From contig CM066736.1 of assembly GCA_033961575.1 (NCBI GenBank), positions 79,322,852 to 79,386,851 on the forward strand: a stretch of 64,000 nt of DNA, read 5' to 3'. This DNA is from Aselliscus stoliczkanus (lineage: Eukaryota > Chordata > Mammalia > Chiroptera > Hipposideridae). Each line of letters starts with the position of its first letter. Position 1 is the stretch's first letter. Positions 24,260 through 36,894 of this stretch are shown piece by piece. Below the pieces are notes generated by a model. The model did no database searches. It was given only the letters and a program-made list of their open reading frames with translations, and was not told where the DNA came from. A program made the translations under genes and the position numbers.

Positions 24260-24500
24260 TATTGCATATGGTTAGAGCTCAACTCTAGAGCCATCTGCTT
24301 GGGTATGAAATTTGGTTCATGACTTGTAGCTGTGTAAACCCTGAGCAAGTGACTCAAGCTCTCTATACCTCAGTTTTCTTATGTGTAAAATGTGGGCACA
24401 GTTTGTAGCCACTAAATAGGAGATGATGATATGTGCGAAGCACTTCTGGTTAATCACTTATAAAAGTACCTGCCTCATGGGTAAACATTTAACAAATGTT
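24260..24500 (+). repeat. MIR-like SINE
   Basis: CTGAGCAAGTGACTCAAGCT, then CTATACCTCAGTTTTCTTAT and GTGTAAAATGTGGGCACAG form a clear sense MIR core. A GCGAAGCACTTCTGG motif marks the tail. Inactive. Confidence 0.75.
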
Positions 24501-25010
24501 AGGAAAAAAAAAAAGCTATTATGATTACCAAGTATTTGTTATTGATTTTGCTCCATGCATTATTCTGGGGTACTGTCAAAAGTGCAAAATAAAAATTTAA
24601 AACAAAATACCAATGTTTAGGCTGAAGTTAGGCTGAAGATGAAACAAAGAAACTAACATCAATAAGGCAATTAGGAAACTTTTCAATCTCAAACGGGATG
24701 ACTGTGGGTGATGATGAGGGAGAAGACGAGACTATTCAGAGAAGAAGCCTAATCTGGTGGATGCTCAGTTAAGGTTCACTAAATATAATTAAGATGGGAT
24801 TTCATTAAGGCTAGGATATTATCAGGTATTTTGTCAATCTCCAGATTTTGAAAGGGAAAAAAACATCATAGAAATAAAAGAACCCTCTCAATGATCAATG
24901 CATTTAGAACATGCTGAAGTGGAAAAGGAAAAAAAATGATTTTTTTTAAAAAATGGCCTTGAATGAGGTCTCGGAGTTTGAGAATGATAGAGATGGAAGA
25001 AATCTCCGAG

Positions 25011-25166
25011 GGCCGGCCGAGTGGCTCAGTTGGTTAAGAGCTCACTCAAGAGTGCTAGCTGAGCTCTCAGCAACAGCAGTTCGATGCCCAGCCGAGCTGA
25101 GCTGCCACTGAGCTGCCAACAGGTGGCAGGATGGCTCAGCTAAAAAAACAAAAAGAGAAAAAAAGT
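25011..25166 (+). mobile_element. tRNA SINE, 'AGCTCAC' short form
   Basis: Shares the GGCCGGCCGAGTGGC head but continues TCAGTTGGTTAAGAGCTCAC, then a different middle of CAACAGCAGTTCGATGCCCA, and stops at GGCAGGATGGCTCAGCT before an A-rich tail. The perfect 10-bp TSD AATCTCCGAG is at 25001-25010 and 25167-25176. The same form recurs at 43097 and 62531; the stop point matches the start of the second module in the trimeric element at 51286. Confidence 0.9.
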
Positions 25167-25354
25167 AATCTCCGAGGTCAGCTGCTCTAAGCACCTATCA
25201 GCTGGTTGGACTTCCGTGGAAAGTCCTAGAGCTTTTCCTGCTAGTGTCTGCTGCTGTACCTACTGTGGCCAGTTGTATGCTGACAACCACATCTTGGCAG
25301 GCTTAGCCCTCGAAGCATTGACAGGAACCTTTGAATTGTAGCAAACTGCAATCT

Positions 25355-25430
25355 GAGGAAAGAATGAAAGAATGAGGGAAAGAAAGAGGAAGAAAGAATG
25401 GAAGGGAGGGAGGGAGAGACGAAAATCATT
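25355..25430. repeat. purine-rich GA/GAA tract
   Basis: Almost pure A/G with repeated GAAAGAATG and GGGAGGGAGGGA units. Low complexity, no coding sense. Confidence 0.85.
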
Positions 25431-25516
25431 AACAGAAATCAAGAAATTGGCAGAGTAAGCATCTGATCCTCTCAACTGTTTAGGTCTCCATTTCTCTATC
25501 TAACACATAGGAATTT

Positions 25517-25787
25517 TTTTTTTTTTTTAAAGATTTTATTGGGGCATCAGGGAAGGGGAACAGACAAGTTGCTGTCCTTTTGCTCTTCAGTCTACTTGTA
25601 GAGGATGTTGCTTCACTGGCCCATGTTGGTATTATCATTGTGCTCTTCCCAGGTGAGGCAGTTGCTCGGCGGCCATTGGACAGCCGCTCACATTGGTTAG
25701 GAGTTGGCGTAGGATGCCAGCTCTGAGCAGCAGGGCCCCCGTTCAGATCCCACATATGAGGTCCAGTGACTCTGCATCCTCTACAGC
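25517..25787 (-). mobile_element. long Rhin-1-like SINE with inverted 5' end
   Basis: The left part (to about 25693) is the minus-strand 3' half of a long-form SINE: oligo-T, TTTTATTGGGGCATCAGGGA, then the reversed body. From about 25695 the sequence switches to the + orientation of the tRNA head (CATTGGTTAGGAGTTGGCGT, then CCCGTTCAGATCCCACATAT and GTCCAGTGACTCTGC). One TSD pair encloses both parts: TAACACATAGGAATTT at 25501-25516 and TAACACATAAGAATTT at 25788-25803. The inversion therefore probably arose during insertion. The first few bases of the head are missing. Confidence 0.85.
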
Positions 25788-27069
25788 TAACACATAAGAA
25801 TTTAAAACTAATTCTGATATGTCCCAATGATGATAATATCTTGGAAATGATAGTAGGGAATGAAGGTTTTTTTGATTTCTGCTTCTTTGTTGTTTTCAGG
25901 TCCTATGGGTTGTTGTATAAGCTATAGCATTTTGTGACTAATGATGAACTGCTGGACAATCCTAAAATTATAAAGCAATTAACTGGAGTCACATAGCCTG
26001 GCAATTTCCTATGGTGCACAAATTGACAAAGAAAATAACACACTATCAGAATGTGTTATGAGCACTAACCACAAATATCAGTATCTATTTAAATGAAGAC
26101 CAAATTGCTAAGGTCTCCACAGAGGGCTTGGCACAGAGAAGGACATAGTAGTAATTCATTAAATGAATAAAATGATGATGAAAATTATAAATTTATTAAT
26201 GAATAAATGAATGTATGACACTGCCTCCCAGCTGACAACGTCATGAATGTACAATAAACTTGAAGAAAGCCATTTCAATTTTTTCCCAACAGCTGTAACT
26301 ATGACCCAGTGACCAACCACACAAATAAAGTTTCAAGTTTGCAAGGCAGGACTGACTGTGGAAAAACATGCATGTGTAGTCGACAATACAGGGCAACAGC
26401 ACCATCTTTGCTGTTTGATTCTGATACTTTCATTCTCCCAATTTGAGATCATGTCCACATCCATGTTGTAATACTTTGAATCTTAGCAAACAGATTCATA
26501 CTGAATGTAGTCTGCCAAAGCCCTATGTCCAGAATGATGGCACCCTTCCTCCCTCAACCTCTTCAAGCCATTTAGAAAATACCTGTCAACAGTAAGAGAT
26601 AATGGCTAAAATCAAAGTCTTCCTTTTCCACTGATTAGAGTAGTGCTGGCACAACACTGCTGAGCTTCTCAGGAATAAGAGTTTGACCAGTGATTTCAAT
26701 ATGCCTTTGAATATGTTGCTCTAAATTGTAAATCTATTATTTTTCAAAATTTATATTGTTTTATAGCTTCAGATTTTAATGTAATGGTAATATACATTTA
26801 TTATTTTGTGACAAATAATCTCTCTTGAAAAAGTCTGCAAGCAAGAATTTGATAGTTAAATACCAGAACTTAATCTCCCAGTTGTATTATAGAATATATC
26901 AGTGTTCTCTTATAACTTGATTAAATAAATATTGCTGTTGGCAAATAGACTTTAAATATAACTTTTTAATAGAAGCCTTACATTATAATGGGGTAATTAG
27001 GGGAAGGCAGGAGATGTTAGAAGGGGAAGAAAGCAGTCAGGAAGCATCATTGGGACCAATAATAAAGTA

Positions 27070-27355
27070 AGAGTAAATGGCTGCTAGTGGAAATGTCAAT
27101 TAGTACAGATTATTTTGAAAGCAATTTGGCAATGTGTCAAATTTTTTGACTATCCGTAATTATTTTTAACTCAGTAATTCAACTTCTAGAAATCTATCCC
27201 AAGGAAATAATTTAAAATACAAGAATGATATATTCATTGCAACATAGAGTATTTGAAAATGGAAAATTACAAAACTGCCTAACAATATAGGAATGTTTAA
27301 GCAACTGTGGTAAATCCACTTGATGAAATATTAAGTTGCATTATGTTTACAAGAT
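27070..27355 (+). mobile_element. old L1 fragment, ORF2 end
   Basis: AGCAATTTGGCAATGTGTCA, then ACTCAGTAATTCAACTTCTA and TCTATCCCAAGGAAATAAT, then a TTTAAGCAACTGTGGTAAAT stretch follow the order of the L1 ORF2 3' terminal region. Diverged and short. Confidence 0.7.
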
Positions 27356-27359
27356 ATAT

Positions 27360-28260
27360 TTGTTTGTAGTCATATTTTCTTGGGATGTCTTTTCTGATTT
27401 TGGTATCTGGGTAATGGTAGCCTCATAGAATGAGTTGGGAATTGTTCCCTCTTCTATCTTTTGGAGGAGTTCGTGAAGAATTGTTATTTATTCTTTTTTA
27501 AATGTTTAGTAGAATCTACCAGTGAAACCCCCTGAGCTTTTCATTATGCATATTATTTAAATTACTAGTTCAATCTATTTGTTATAGGTCTATTCAGAGT
27601 TCCATTTCTTCTTGAGTCAATTTTTCTAATATCTTATCCATTTTATCTAAGTTATCTAATTTATTGTTTTACAATTGTTCATAGTGTTTCCTTATACTTT
27701 TGTTTCTTATAAGGTCAGTAATAATATCTCCTCTTTCATTCCAAATTTAAGTAATGAGTCTTCTCTCTTTTTCTCTTGGTGAGTCTAGCTAACGGTTTAC
27801 CAATTTTGTTCATCTTTTCAAAGAACCAACTTTTGGTTTTGTTGATTTTTCTGTTTTTCTATTCTCCAGTTCATTAGTTTCTGCTCTAATTTTTATTATT
27901 GCCTTTTACTGCTTACGTTAGATTTAGTTTGGTCTTCTTTTTCCAATGTTTAAGGTAGAAGGTTAGATTAGTGATTTGACCTTTTTTTTTTTTCATATAG
28001 ACATTTTACACATATAAATTTCCCTCCAAGTACTGATTTAGCTGCATCCCATAAGTTTTGGTTATCATGTGTCTTTATGCTCATTCATCTAAAAGTATTT
28101 ACTATTTCCCTTACAATTTCTTCTTTGACCCATTGGTTAGTTTCAAGAGTGTTTTGTTTTGTTTTCATTTACATGTATTTGGGGATTCCCCAATTTTCTT
28201 TTTGTTATTGTTAACTTCATTCCATTGTCATGCATTCATTAAAGCTGATGCTTCCAAAGA
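27360..28260 (-). mobile_element. L1 ORF2 RT-region fragment
   Basis: The + strand shows antisense L1 ORF2 text: GGTAGCCTCATAGAATGAGT near 27416, TTTGTTCATCTTTTCAAAGA near 27805, and AGCTGCATCCCATAAGTTTT near 28040. This corresponds to the reverse-transcriptase part of ORF2, without 5' UTR or intact reading frame. It lies head to tail against the + strand L1 fragment on its left. Confidence 0.85.
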
Positions 28261-28777
28261 CTCTAATGATGTGAGAAAGTGTTCCTGTTATCGTTAAATT
28301 AATTGGCTCCTGTTTATTGAGCTTTACTAAGTGTTAGGTAATACAATAAGAGCTTTTCATACATTATCACATTTAAATATTCACAACTGAGACTCAGAGG
28401 TTAAATAACATTCCTAAGGTCAGAAAGCTGAATTCCAAAGCCCTTTCCCATAACACTCTTCTATATGTTATAATTAGTAAATTAAATTTTGTAGACCATA
28501 TAATATAAATAAATTAAAACAGAATACAAAATTTTTTAAGCAAAGTACTAAAGGTGATTTGTTCCTCAGTAATCGGATGACAATTAACTTTTTCTTCTTT
28601 TTCTTGCACATTTTCCCTAAAAGATGCATACTTCATTTGTTAGTAGAAAAAGTATTTTTAATAAACTAACCTTTACAGTTAGGAAAAGAAATAAACATTA
28701 CTTAGGGAAAAAAGTTAGAAAAGGAAAATTGAATGATAGGTTTCTTTGAAGTTATGAATACTACTAAAGTATTTTAA

Positions 28778-28886
28778 TTTTTTTTTTTTTTGAGGGCAGT
28801 GTCCCTGGCCCTCATATGTGGGACCCGAACCGGGGCCGCTGGCTTTCCAAACCAGCACTTAACCACCTGCACCACTCGGTCGGCCC
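28778..28886 (-). mobile_element. short Rhin-1-like tRNA SINE
   Basis: Minus-strand copy. TSD TACTAAAGTATTTTAA at 28762-28777 and about 28887-28902. The head is GGGCCGACCGAGTGG with one change. A CpG in the body (GGACCCGAACCGGGGCCGC) is kept. Confidence 0.92.
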
Positions 28887-29264
28887 TACTAAAGTATTTT
28901 AAACTTTTCTATTATTCAGTTATGGACCATAGAGCTGAAAATATGATGTGATGCAAAAATATATACTGCAAATAGCTGAGCCACCACATTTTTATTAATA
29001 GCAATAAACAGCAACTAAAACTAAATCAGATCATTGAGCATAGAATTATGAGATAAAATTCATGAGAAAAACAAATTCTGAAAGGTAATAACTGCATAGA
29101 AATGCAAATAAAATTATTACTCATTTGGCCATGGTTCTTATTCTTTCATTATTCCTCCCCCTTTTCTTCAGATGTTCATTATTCCTCCTCCCCCCTCCTT
29201 CTTTTTCTTCTTTTTTTTTTCCAAGTTTCTCCTGATATTTTTTAATGAAAATCATCACTCAACG

Positions 29265-29470
29265 CTTTGGTGCATGCATTCATTTGATGAATATTTATTG
29301 AGTTCCTACCAAGCTCTTGATCCTGGAGATGCAGAAGTGAAAGGGATATGGGGCCTGCTCTGAAATCATAATGTGGTAGGAAAGAAACATGTAAAAATGA
29401 GTGGCATTCATTGTGACAGCCTTGGATAGAACACCTGAGCATGGCCTTAAAGATGTGTCAGTGTCCATGA
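29265..29470 (-). repeat. L2-like fragment
   Basis: GATGAATATTTATTGAGTTC, then CTCTTGATCCTGGAGATGCA and GGCCTGCTCTGAAATCATAA follow a reversed L2 3' end. Old element. Confidence 0.5.
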
Positions 29471-29639
29471 GATGGACAAAGGGGAAAGGGCTTCTATAAC
29501 TGCCACCCAAGTAAATATATAGAATATATATCTATATACATTTAGGAGAATACCCAAGGCTAGAAATATATTTTGGGAAGGTGCCACGGTCTAACCATGA
29601 TAAAGATGGATAAGATGTAGTTCCTAACCCCTCAACCAC

Positions 29640-30470
29640 TGATTTGATTTCTATCCACGTTGTTGCTCGGATCAGTGATTCAATTCTTTTTATTGTGGAA
29701 TAGTTTTCCACTATATCAATATACCACAGTTTACCTATTGGTAGACATTAGGGTTATTTTCAGTTTAGAGTAATTATGAACATTCTTATATGCACAGTTT
29801 TGTGGACATACTTTTTTCTCTTGAGTAAATACCCAGGGATGAATTTCTGGATCATAGGTTAGCTATATAATTAACTCTAAAAGAAATTGCTAAACTATTT
29901 TTCAAACTGGCTATACTATTTTGCATTCCCATCAAGAGTTTATATGAGAGTTACAATTGCTTCACATCTTTACCAACACCTAATATTGTCAGTCGTTTTC
30001 ATTTTATCCACGATAGTGGGTATGAAGTGTTATCTTACTTTGGCTTTAATTTGCATTTCTCTAATAACTAATGATGTTTTTCATATGTTTATTGGCCATT
30101 TGCATATCTTATGTTGTGCTCAGTCAAGTTTTTGCCCATTTTTTATTGGATGGTTTTTTTCTTTTTATTGTTCAATCGTAGGAATTTTTAAATGTTCTGA
30201 ATAAAACTCCTTTGTCACATATATGTATTCTAAATATTGTTTCCCAATTTGTAGTTTGCCTTTTCATTCCCTGATGACCCCTTTTGATTAAATCCCATTT
30301 ACCACTTTTTAAAATTATTATTTGTGCTTTTATGTTCTATCCAAGGACTCTTTGCCTACCTCAGATTACAAATATATTCTATATTTTCTTCAATTTTATA
30401 GTTTGAGCTTTTACATTTAGGCCTTTAATCTATCTCTAGATAAATTTAGTATATTGTATGAGTTATGAGT
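29640..30470 (-). mobile_element. old L1 fragment, ORF2 end
   Basis: On the + strand: CAATATACCACAGTTTACCT, GTGGACATACTTTTTTCTCT, ATTAACTCTAAAAGAAATTG and TTTGCATTTCTCTAATAACT (about 29715-30070) are antisense L1 ORF2 3' text, as in the 4910-6520 element but more diverged. Confidence 0.75.
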
Positions 30471-30474
30471 TAAA

Positions 30475-32000
30475 GTTAATTATGAAAAATTTCAAACATA
30501 TGAAAATATAAAAAGAAGAGAATTATGAACCTCTTGTACCTATTACTCAACTCCAACAATTACCTACTCATGGTCAATCTTGTTTTGTATATTCTCATGT
30601 ATATGAGAATATATATGATAGGAGATATATATCCAGCCCCTGAACTATTTTGAAAGGAAGTTGTAGGAATTATAATAATTTTTGTTCTGACCCAGAAATC
30701 AACACAGGACCACATATTGCCTTTCATTTGTCCTATTTCCATAACCTCTTTTTATCTAGAGCCGTTCCTTAGCTTTTTGTGTTTCATGACATTGACATAT
30801 TTTAAGGGGATGTGTCTTAATTTAAGTTGCCTGATTATTTATTCATGGTTAGCTTCAACTAATCTAATCTATTTATTCATGGTTAGCTTCAACTAATTTT
30901 TAGTAGGAATACTACATGAGTAATATTGTGTGCTTCTCAGTACTTCCCATTAGGAGGTACATGGTGTCAGGTTATCCCTCTATTTGGTGATGCTAAATTT
31001 GATCTCTTGGTTAAAGTGTATCTGCCAGATTATTCCACTATAAAAGCAACTTTACTTGCCTTTTAAATAATTAAGTAATTAGTGAGGAGATAAATGTCCT
31101 TTTCCCCAACAAACTTTCAATCAATAGTTTAGCAACCATCAATGATTCTTGCCTGAATTATTTCTATGGTAGTTGAAAAATGGTGATTTCCGAACTTTAT
31201 AATTCCTTCTAGAGTTATTAGTTGGCATTCTACTGTATTAAAGAACTTTCTCTTGCTCCCCATTTTTAATTACCTAATTTATGTATTTATGGCAATCTAC
31301 CTGGACTCATGAATTTCTTTTTTAATTCAATATGTTATACTCTATTACTGTTGCTATTTATTCTAATATTCAAATTGTCTAGGTTGGGCTGCTGTGACCC
31401 TTTTTAAGCTAGCCAAGGTGTCTTCTTGACATGTCGCCATTAGTTTTAGGCTTTTAAATTTTGTATTGTTTTGTGTTTGTGTTTAGTACTTTATTTCCAG
31501 TTCAACAAAATGTTTCAGATTCATCTTATACTTTTCCTGCTCATGGAATCAGCCATTTCTCCAAAAAATACTAGCTCCTTTTCATGAAAAATGGTATTTA
31601 GAAGACAAAATCTAAGCACAAGCTGTGCTTCTTGCTACTGGGGTTTCATTACATCTAGGCTCCTTTAATGGACAGCAAGAAAATAAACTTTTTTAGAAAT
31701 CCTAAGTTTACATTGGATGCCTCTAATTACTGGGCACCATCATAAGCTTATTCTTTTACTTCCCCTATTCCCATATATATGTATACATACATCCATATAG
31801 ACACATTTCTGAGAACAGATATTCAGCCTTTCACAATGTCAACACTGATTCCCAGCCACAGTCATGTACTCATTTGCTTATTACTTACACAGAATTCAAC
31901 TAACAATAAACCTAGTAAATAAAGTTTCAGATTTCTTTACAATTCTGTCTTTAGAATATAGTCTGAGGGTAAATAGAGTATAATGTGCTTCCTTATTTTT
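30475..32000 (-). mobile_element. old L1M-type 3' UTR fragment
   Basis: TATTACTCAACTCCAACAAT, then CAACACAGGACCACATATTG, CATAACCTCTTTTTATCTAG and GTGTTTCATGACATTGACAT (about 30540-30800) resemble the antisense of a medium-reiterated L1M 3' UTR. The stretch at 31776-31821 (ATGTATACATACATCCATAT and following) recurs at 32670-32716 in the next fragment. Boundaries are soft. Confidence 0.55.
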
Positions 32001-32129
32001 TTGAAGCAAATCTAATGTGTCAAATAATTTTCAGCTATAAATATTTTAATATGACATTACCACAATGCCATTTTCACACATAAAAATTTTCAATTACTGG
32101 ATTAACAAATATCCAGTCTTTTTGCAAGT

Positions 32130-32830
32130 CTCAGATTGGCTCATAAATTTCATAAATACTTTTTGTTGCTTTGTTTTGTTTTACAGTTCATTTGTTTAAA
32201 CAGAAATGAAGTCTTTTGCAATTGGTTGATCCACCTTAAGTCTTTTCTGATCTATATATTTTCCCTCCATTATTTTGTTTGTTTTCTTTTCATTTTTATA
32301 TTTAAGAAACCAGGTCATTTGTTTTGTGGAGTTTGCTCCAGATTTTCCTTATAGTGTAATTTATGGTGTTTCTCTCTCCTCTTTATTTGTGTAAACTGAT
32401 AGTTGCATCTAGAGGTTTGATTAGATTCCGAATCACTTGGGGAGAAGAGGGTTTTATTTTCTTTTGTTTTGTTTTGTTTTTTTGAGAGTAGAGGTTTACA
32501 GAATTACTTCGTAGTAATATTTTATTCTCCCATCAGGAAGCATATATCATCTGATTATCATCTTTTGTGTGTGATGTTACCAGCTGTTGATGCTCAATGC
32601 CTAGATCCATTAATTCTTAAAACTGAGAAAGGAATCCTTTTTGAGTTGGCCAATGTTATAGACGCCACATATATGTACACATACATCCATATAGACACAT
32701 TTCTGGGAACCGATATATCTCAAGCCAATTCTTGTCTTTCCCTTAGCAACCTCTTTTGTCACATTATTACTGTTCTTGAAGCTCTCTTGCTTTACAGGTC
32801 TTTTTTTTTTTTTCTGTGTGAATCAAGATA
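32130..32830 (-). mobile_element. second old L1M-type 3' UTR fragment
   Basis: GTCTTTTGCAATTGGTTGAT, then AAGAAACCAGGTCATTTGTT and AGTTTGCTCCAGATTTTCCT (about 32210-32345) are antisense L1M 3' UTR. The stretch from 32670 (ATGTACACATACATCCATAT and following) repeats one in the preceding fragment, so the two are paralogous relics in the same orientation, about 894 bases apart. Confidence 0.5.
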
Positions 32831-33624
32831 TGTATAATACAAAATGGTGCCCCAAATTTATACTAAGAATTTTCCACCGGAAAAACAATTATTTTAGAGG
32901 AGGGGAGACAAGAATGAATTAAGAGAAAAGAAGCATTTATAAAAGATAAAGAGGCCACAAAAAGGGTGTGTCTGAGCTCAGTATAAATTAAAATGTAAAT
33001 TCTGCCCAGAGAACATTCATATCAGGAAGGTAACATTTTAGAACTACGAAACATTTCAACCTTGAAAAATTAGAACAGGAAGATGAAAAGAAAAACTGAA
33101 ACATACCCATAGTTATTAAGTTTTCTGGATGAGAAGGATAAAAATACGTCAAGATTCGCTCACATGTCTTATGAACATGGGATTTAAGAGGGAGAAGTAG
33201 CCATCTGAGGGTTTTTTTTGTTGCCTTTCTTTCTTCATGGAGCATGTATTTTTAGGTTAAGCCATTTCATCAATGTCATTACATCTGGGGGTCAGGCTGG
33301 GCAATTTCATGCCATTTGACTTAACAATTTAGAGACTTATGAGTGACAGTGATAATATGCTGATTTCTGGTATGAGTGTTCTATGTCTGTCACAACATGT
33401 AAGGTATTCATTTAACAGAGACACAACAGAATCAAATAAACAAGGCCTATGTATCTGATTGCAAGGGTTGGGGAGGATGGTTTCCTCTCATTCAATTAAA
33501 GATAAAAAATATTACACCAAGTAAAAATATTTTCACCAAATAAAATTGAAAACGTGCTATGATTGTTTCCTCTCACCCCATTGTTTGGGGTTTGGGAGAG
33601 GATTTGTTTTTTTGTGTTTGTTTT

Positions 33625-33875
33625 TTTCCCCTTATTGAGATATAATTCACATAGTATACAATTCACCCACTTAAAGTACACAACTCAGTGTTTTTAGTAC
33701 ATTCAGAGGGTTATTCAACCATCACCACAATCTAATTTTAGAACATTTTTATCTCTCCTAAAACTAACACTTAACCATTAGCTGCCACTTCCCACTCTCT
33801 GAATCCCCTACTCTCATCCCTAGCCTGTTCATTGCTGGTCATACCCTGTCCCCTTGAAATACTTTTTATTTTATT
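33625..33875 (-). mobile_element. old L1 3' UTR fragment
   Basis: CTTATTGAGATATAATTCAC, then ATACAATTCACCCACTTAAA and CAACCATCACCACAATCTAA form the antisense L1 3' UTR seen also near 4920. Only about 250 bp remain. Confidence 0.8.
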
Positions 33876-34149
33876 TTAATTTCACATTATCACAAGAATA
33901 AGAACAATAGAATAGATCCCTCAAAAACATGAATGTGTTTCAAGAAATTGTGACAGGGTAACCCATAGAAATATTGTCGAAGCTAATAGTATCTGATAGG
34001 TGAAATAAATAATTGCCAAGCAGTGAAGCTGTGGGAATGATGACAGATTATGGTATCACTTATAAGAGTCAAATGTTAATAATCTTGAATATAAACTTGA
34101 AACAGGCCCAGGTAACAGAAACTTGTCTTGCTCATTAGAACAGCAGTAT

Positions 34150-34350
34150 TTGCAAATTCAAATCCTATTTCACTCCTCACCAACTGTGTGACTCTGGGCA
34201 AGTAACACAAGAGTTATAAATATCAGTTTCCCTATCAGGAATATGAGAATGATGATGGTACCAACTTCATAAAGTTAGGGTGGAGGTTAGCATTTGTAGA
34301 GTTTTTAGAACCAAGCCTGGCATATAACAATTGGTCAATAAACATTAGTT
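34150..34350 (+). repeat. MIR-like SINE
   Basis: CAACTGTGTGACTCTGGGCA, then AGTAACACAAGAGTTATAAA, CAGTTTCCCTATCAGGAATA and the tail GCATATAACAATTGGTCAAT follow the sense MIR consensus across nearly its full length. Confidence 0.75.
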
Positions 34351-34359
34351 TTTATTTTA

Positions 34360-36890
34360 TCACTTTTGTTCATATAAACTCAACAATTTAGGTCAAAATG
34401 GAATTCTTATATAGGCCAGCTTGCCACATGTAATTGGTATTTTCAAAATCTCTATTCAAAAAAGTTTTCTGCCATGAAAGCAATGTGTCGGGATTTAAGT
34501 TACTGGAATATAGAGAAAAAAATAGCATTGATCAGTATGATTAATAGAGCTATAAACCAGACTTCAGTTGCTTTAGAGCCATGCATTCTAGAAATAGTAA
34601 AAGTGCTAATTTATTATTCTCACCTAACACTCATGTAGCAGATTTTTCTTTTCTAAATTAAAAGAAAAAAATAACAACCAAAAAAAACTTATGCAATGGT
34701 ATTAAACATGCCTAATAAAAAATAAAGAATAGTGTGAGAGCATCATAAACCACATGTAACCTCTTAGAGTTGAAATGTTTAACTAAGATCCTAAATGTGT
34801 GATTTTTGAATCTATGAGTGTCAACTAAAGTTGTGATTTGGTTTTGGATCTATAAATATAAGGCAGTGTAACCACCAATTATTTCATTAACCTATTCTTT
34901 AACTCCAATTCAAAATGGCTTTGGATAATAAGACTGATATGTTAGATGATTTTATTTTTGAGAAATTGTGTACTTTCTGTTCTTTTAAAAAGTGTGGTGC
35001 TAAATATTATGTCCCAACCAGATGACTAATATACACGACATTTTCATACTTGGGAAATTTTAACACATTACAGTCCCTGTTTTGAAAAGATAAAAGAATT
35101 AATCACAAGCAACACATTTTCATTTTCCTTTGACCCCCATGAGACAATTTAAATGATGTGATTTGCATGTGGCCCCATTTTGTCTCTCAAAGGCCTCCAC
35201 ATTTTCCATCTGTGTCTACATTTTAACCCCAGGCTTTACTCCTCTTGGCATTGCTTTGTATTTGCATGAAAATTCGTAATTTTTTTTTTTTGCATGACAA
35301 TCATCTGTAATGTTGAAGTTAAATGTCTAACATATCTTGCACTGTCACGTGTCATTAATTCTTACATGATATTTTTTTTTCTTTTATTTTCAGTTACTGA
35401 AGTTTAAATATGCTTGAAATGTAAAAGTGGCATGAAACTGGAGTGATGCAAGAATATTTAATGTTCCTTTAAAAAACTTACCATTTTTTCACTGGAAAAA
35501 TCTGGGGGAAATTCCCAGCCTTGTCTTTGAACACCAATCCTCAATTATAAATTACGATAAACCTATATTGAACAAGTGCTGGGTGATAAATTCTTAAGTG
35601 ATACTTATTTTTCCCCCGTCAGAATGTGTTTCTACTTCTTAATGTGTCCCTTAATTTCATAAATTATTAAATATTTGATTTATTGTTTTTCTTAAAGCCT
35701 TCTTTCTGATATGTAAAATTAAACTCTCCTGATTTTGGTGAAAAAGTCTAGTAACTAATAGTAATGAATTACTGAATGACAGCACCAACATTTTAGTGTA
35801 ATACTTTAATGATTCCTAAATGAACATGATGACAAAAATGGATGTTTGATATAGGAGTGCATGAGTATATATATTTTAAAAAAATAAGTTATCTACAACA
35901 TTTTGTCAAGCTTCAAATCCATAAAGGCACATAACTGATTCCCACCAATGGGTCAAAATACACACATCCAAACCAGTGCTTTTCCTTCCAAGCAGTCACC
36001 TTACTGGCTGTACTTTTATCCTACCAGCTGCCATTGACAAATCTGTTTGACTACCTCTTGTCAAATTGCCTTCAGAGTCTATCACACTCATTGTAATACC
36101 TATGTGGTAACATACCTTGTTTCTCAGACAGTGACCTTTAGAACCAAATCAATCAAATAAGAATGGCAATTCAGCTGGCAAAACATATTTTTTTAAATGA
36201 TATGTGAATATGAAATTACTAAGACTTGCAATGGCTTATAGTTTATAAAATAACCGCGAACACATTTCCCCAAGAAGGACTCCAGAAAACATTTACATAA
36301 CAGCCACAGTAGGAATAAATGAATTTTCCTTGAGTCTTTTACGTAAGCATCTGATATTCACTTGAATGAATAAGTTCTAATATATGTATTATGTTATGTA
36401 TATATGTATTATTTTAAATTCAGCCTCATTTAAGCTAATGGAATGGTTTAATTTTTAAGGACAGTCCTTCTTCCATTCTTTTTTATCATATCAGAATATA
36501 GATAAGTAACCATTCTATCTCCCTTGCTTGAGTGAATATCAACTTAATACTTCTTTAGTAACAATTTTAACAGATTTTTGGTAGACTGTGTCCTGACTGT
36601 CACCAGAGAGCTCTGTCGTATTGTCAAGGGACTCAACCTCTCTCTGTGCCTCTGACCCCCTGTCTACAAATGAGGACTTGGGGCTCAATTATCTTTAACA
36701 TCTTTTTGAATGAAAATATTATGTAATATTATATCTGTGTATGAAACAGCTATAATTGTCATATATCACAAATCTCCACACTTCTCCTGTGGTTTTAATT
36801 AAATCAAAGATGAAGTAACTCAAATTCAAGTTATTTAAAAAGACATCTAGACACTGATGTGTCTAGTGTCTCTAGTAAAATATTGTCTAC
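34360..36890 (+). other. repeat-free intronic stretch before the alternative exons
   Basis: About 2.5 kb with no repeat that I can recognise apart from a short MIR-like trace near 36600-36690. It holds a strong-looking polypyrimidine tract plus AG ending at 35393 that is followed by stops within eight codons in every frame. Repeat depletion beside alternative exons can signal conserved intronic regulatory sequence, but I cannot test conservation. Confidence 0.5.
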
Positions 36891-36894
36891 CTGA

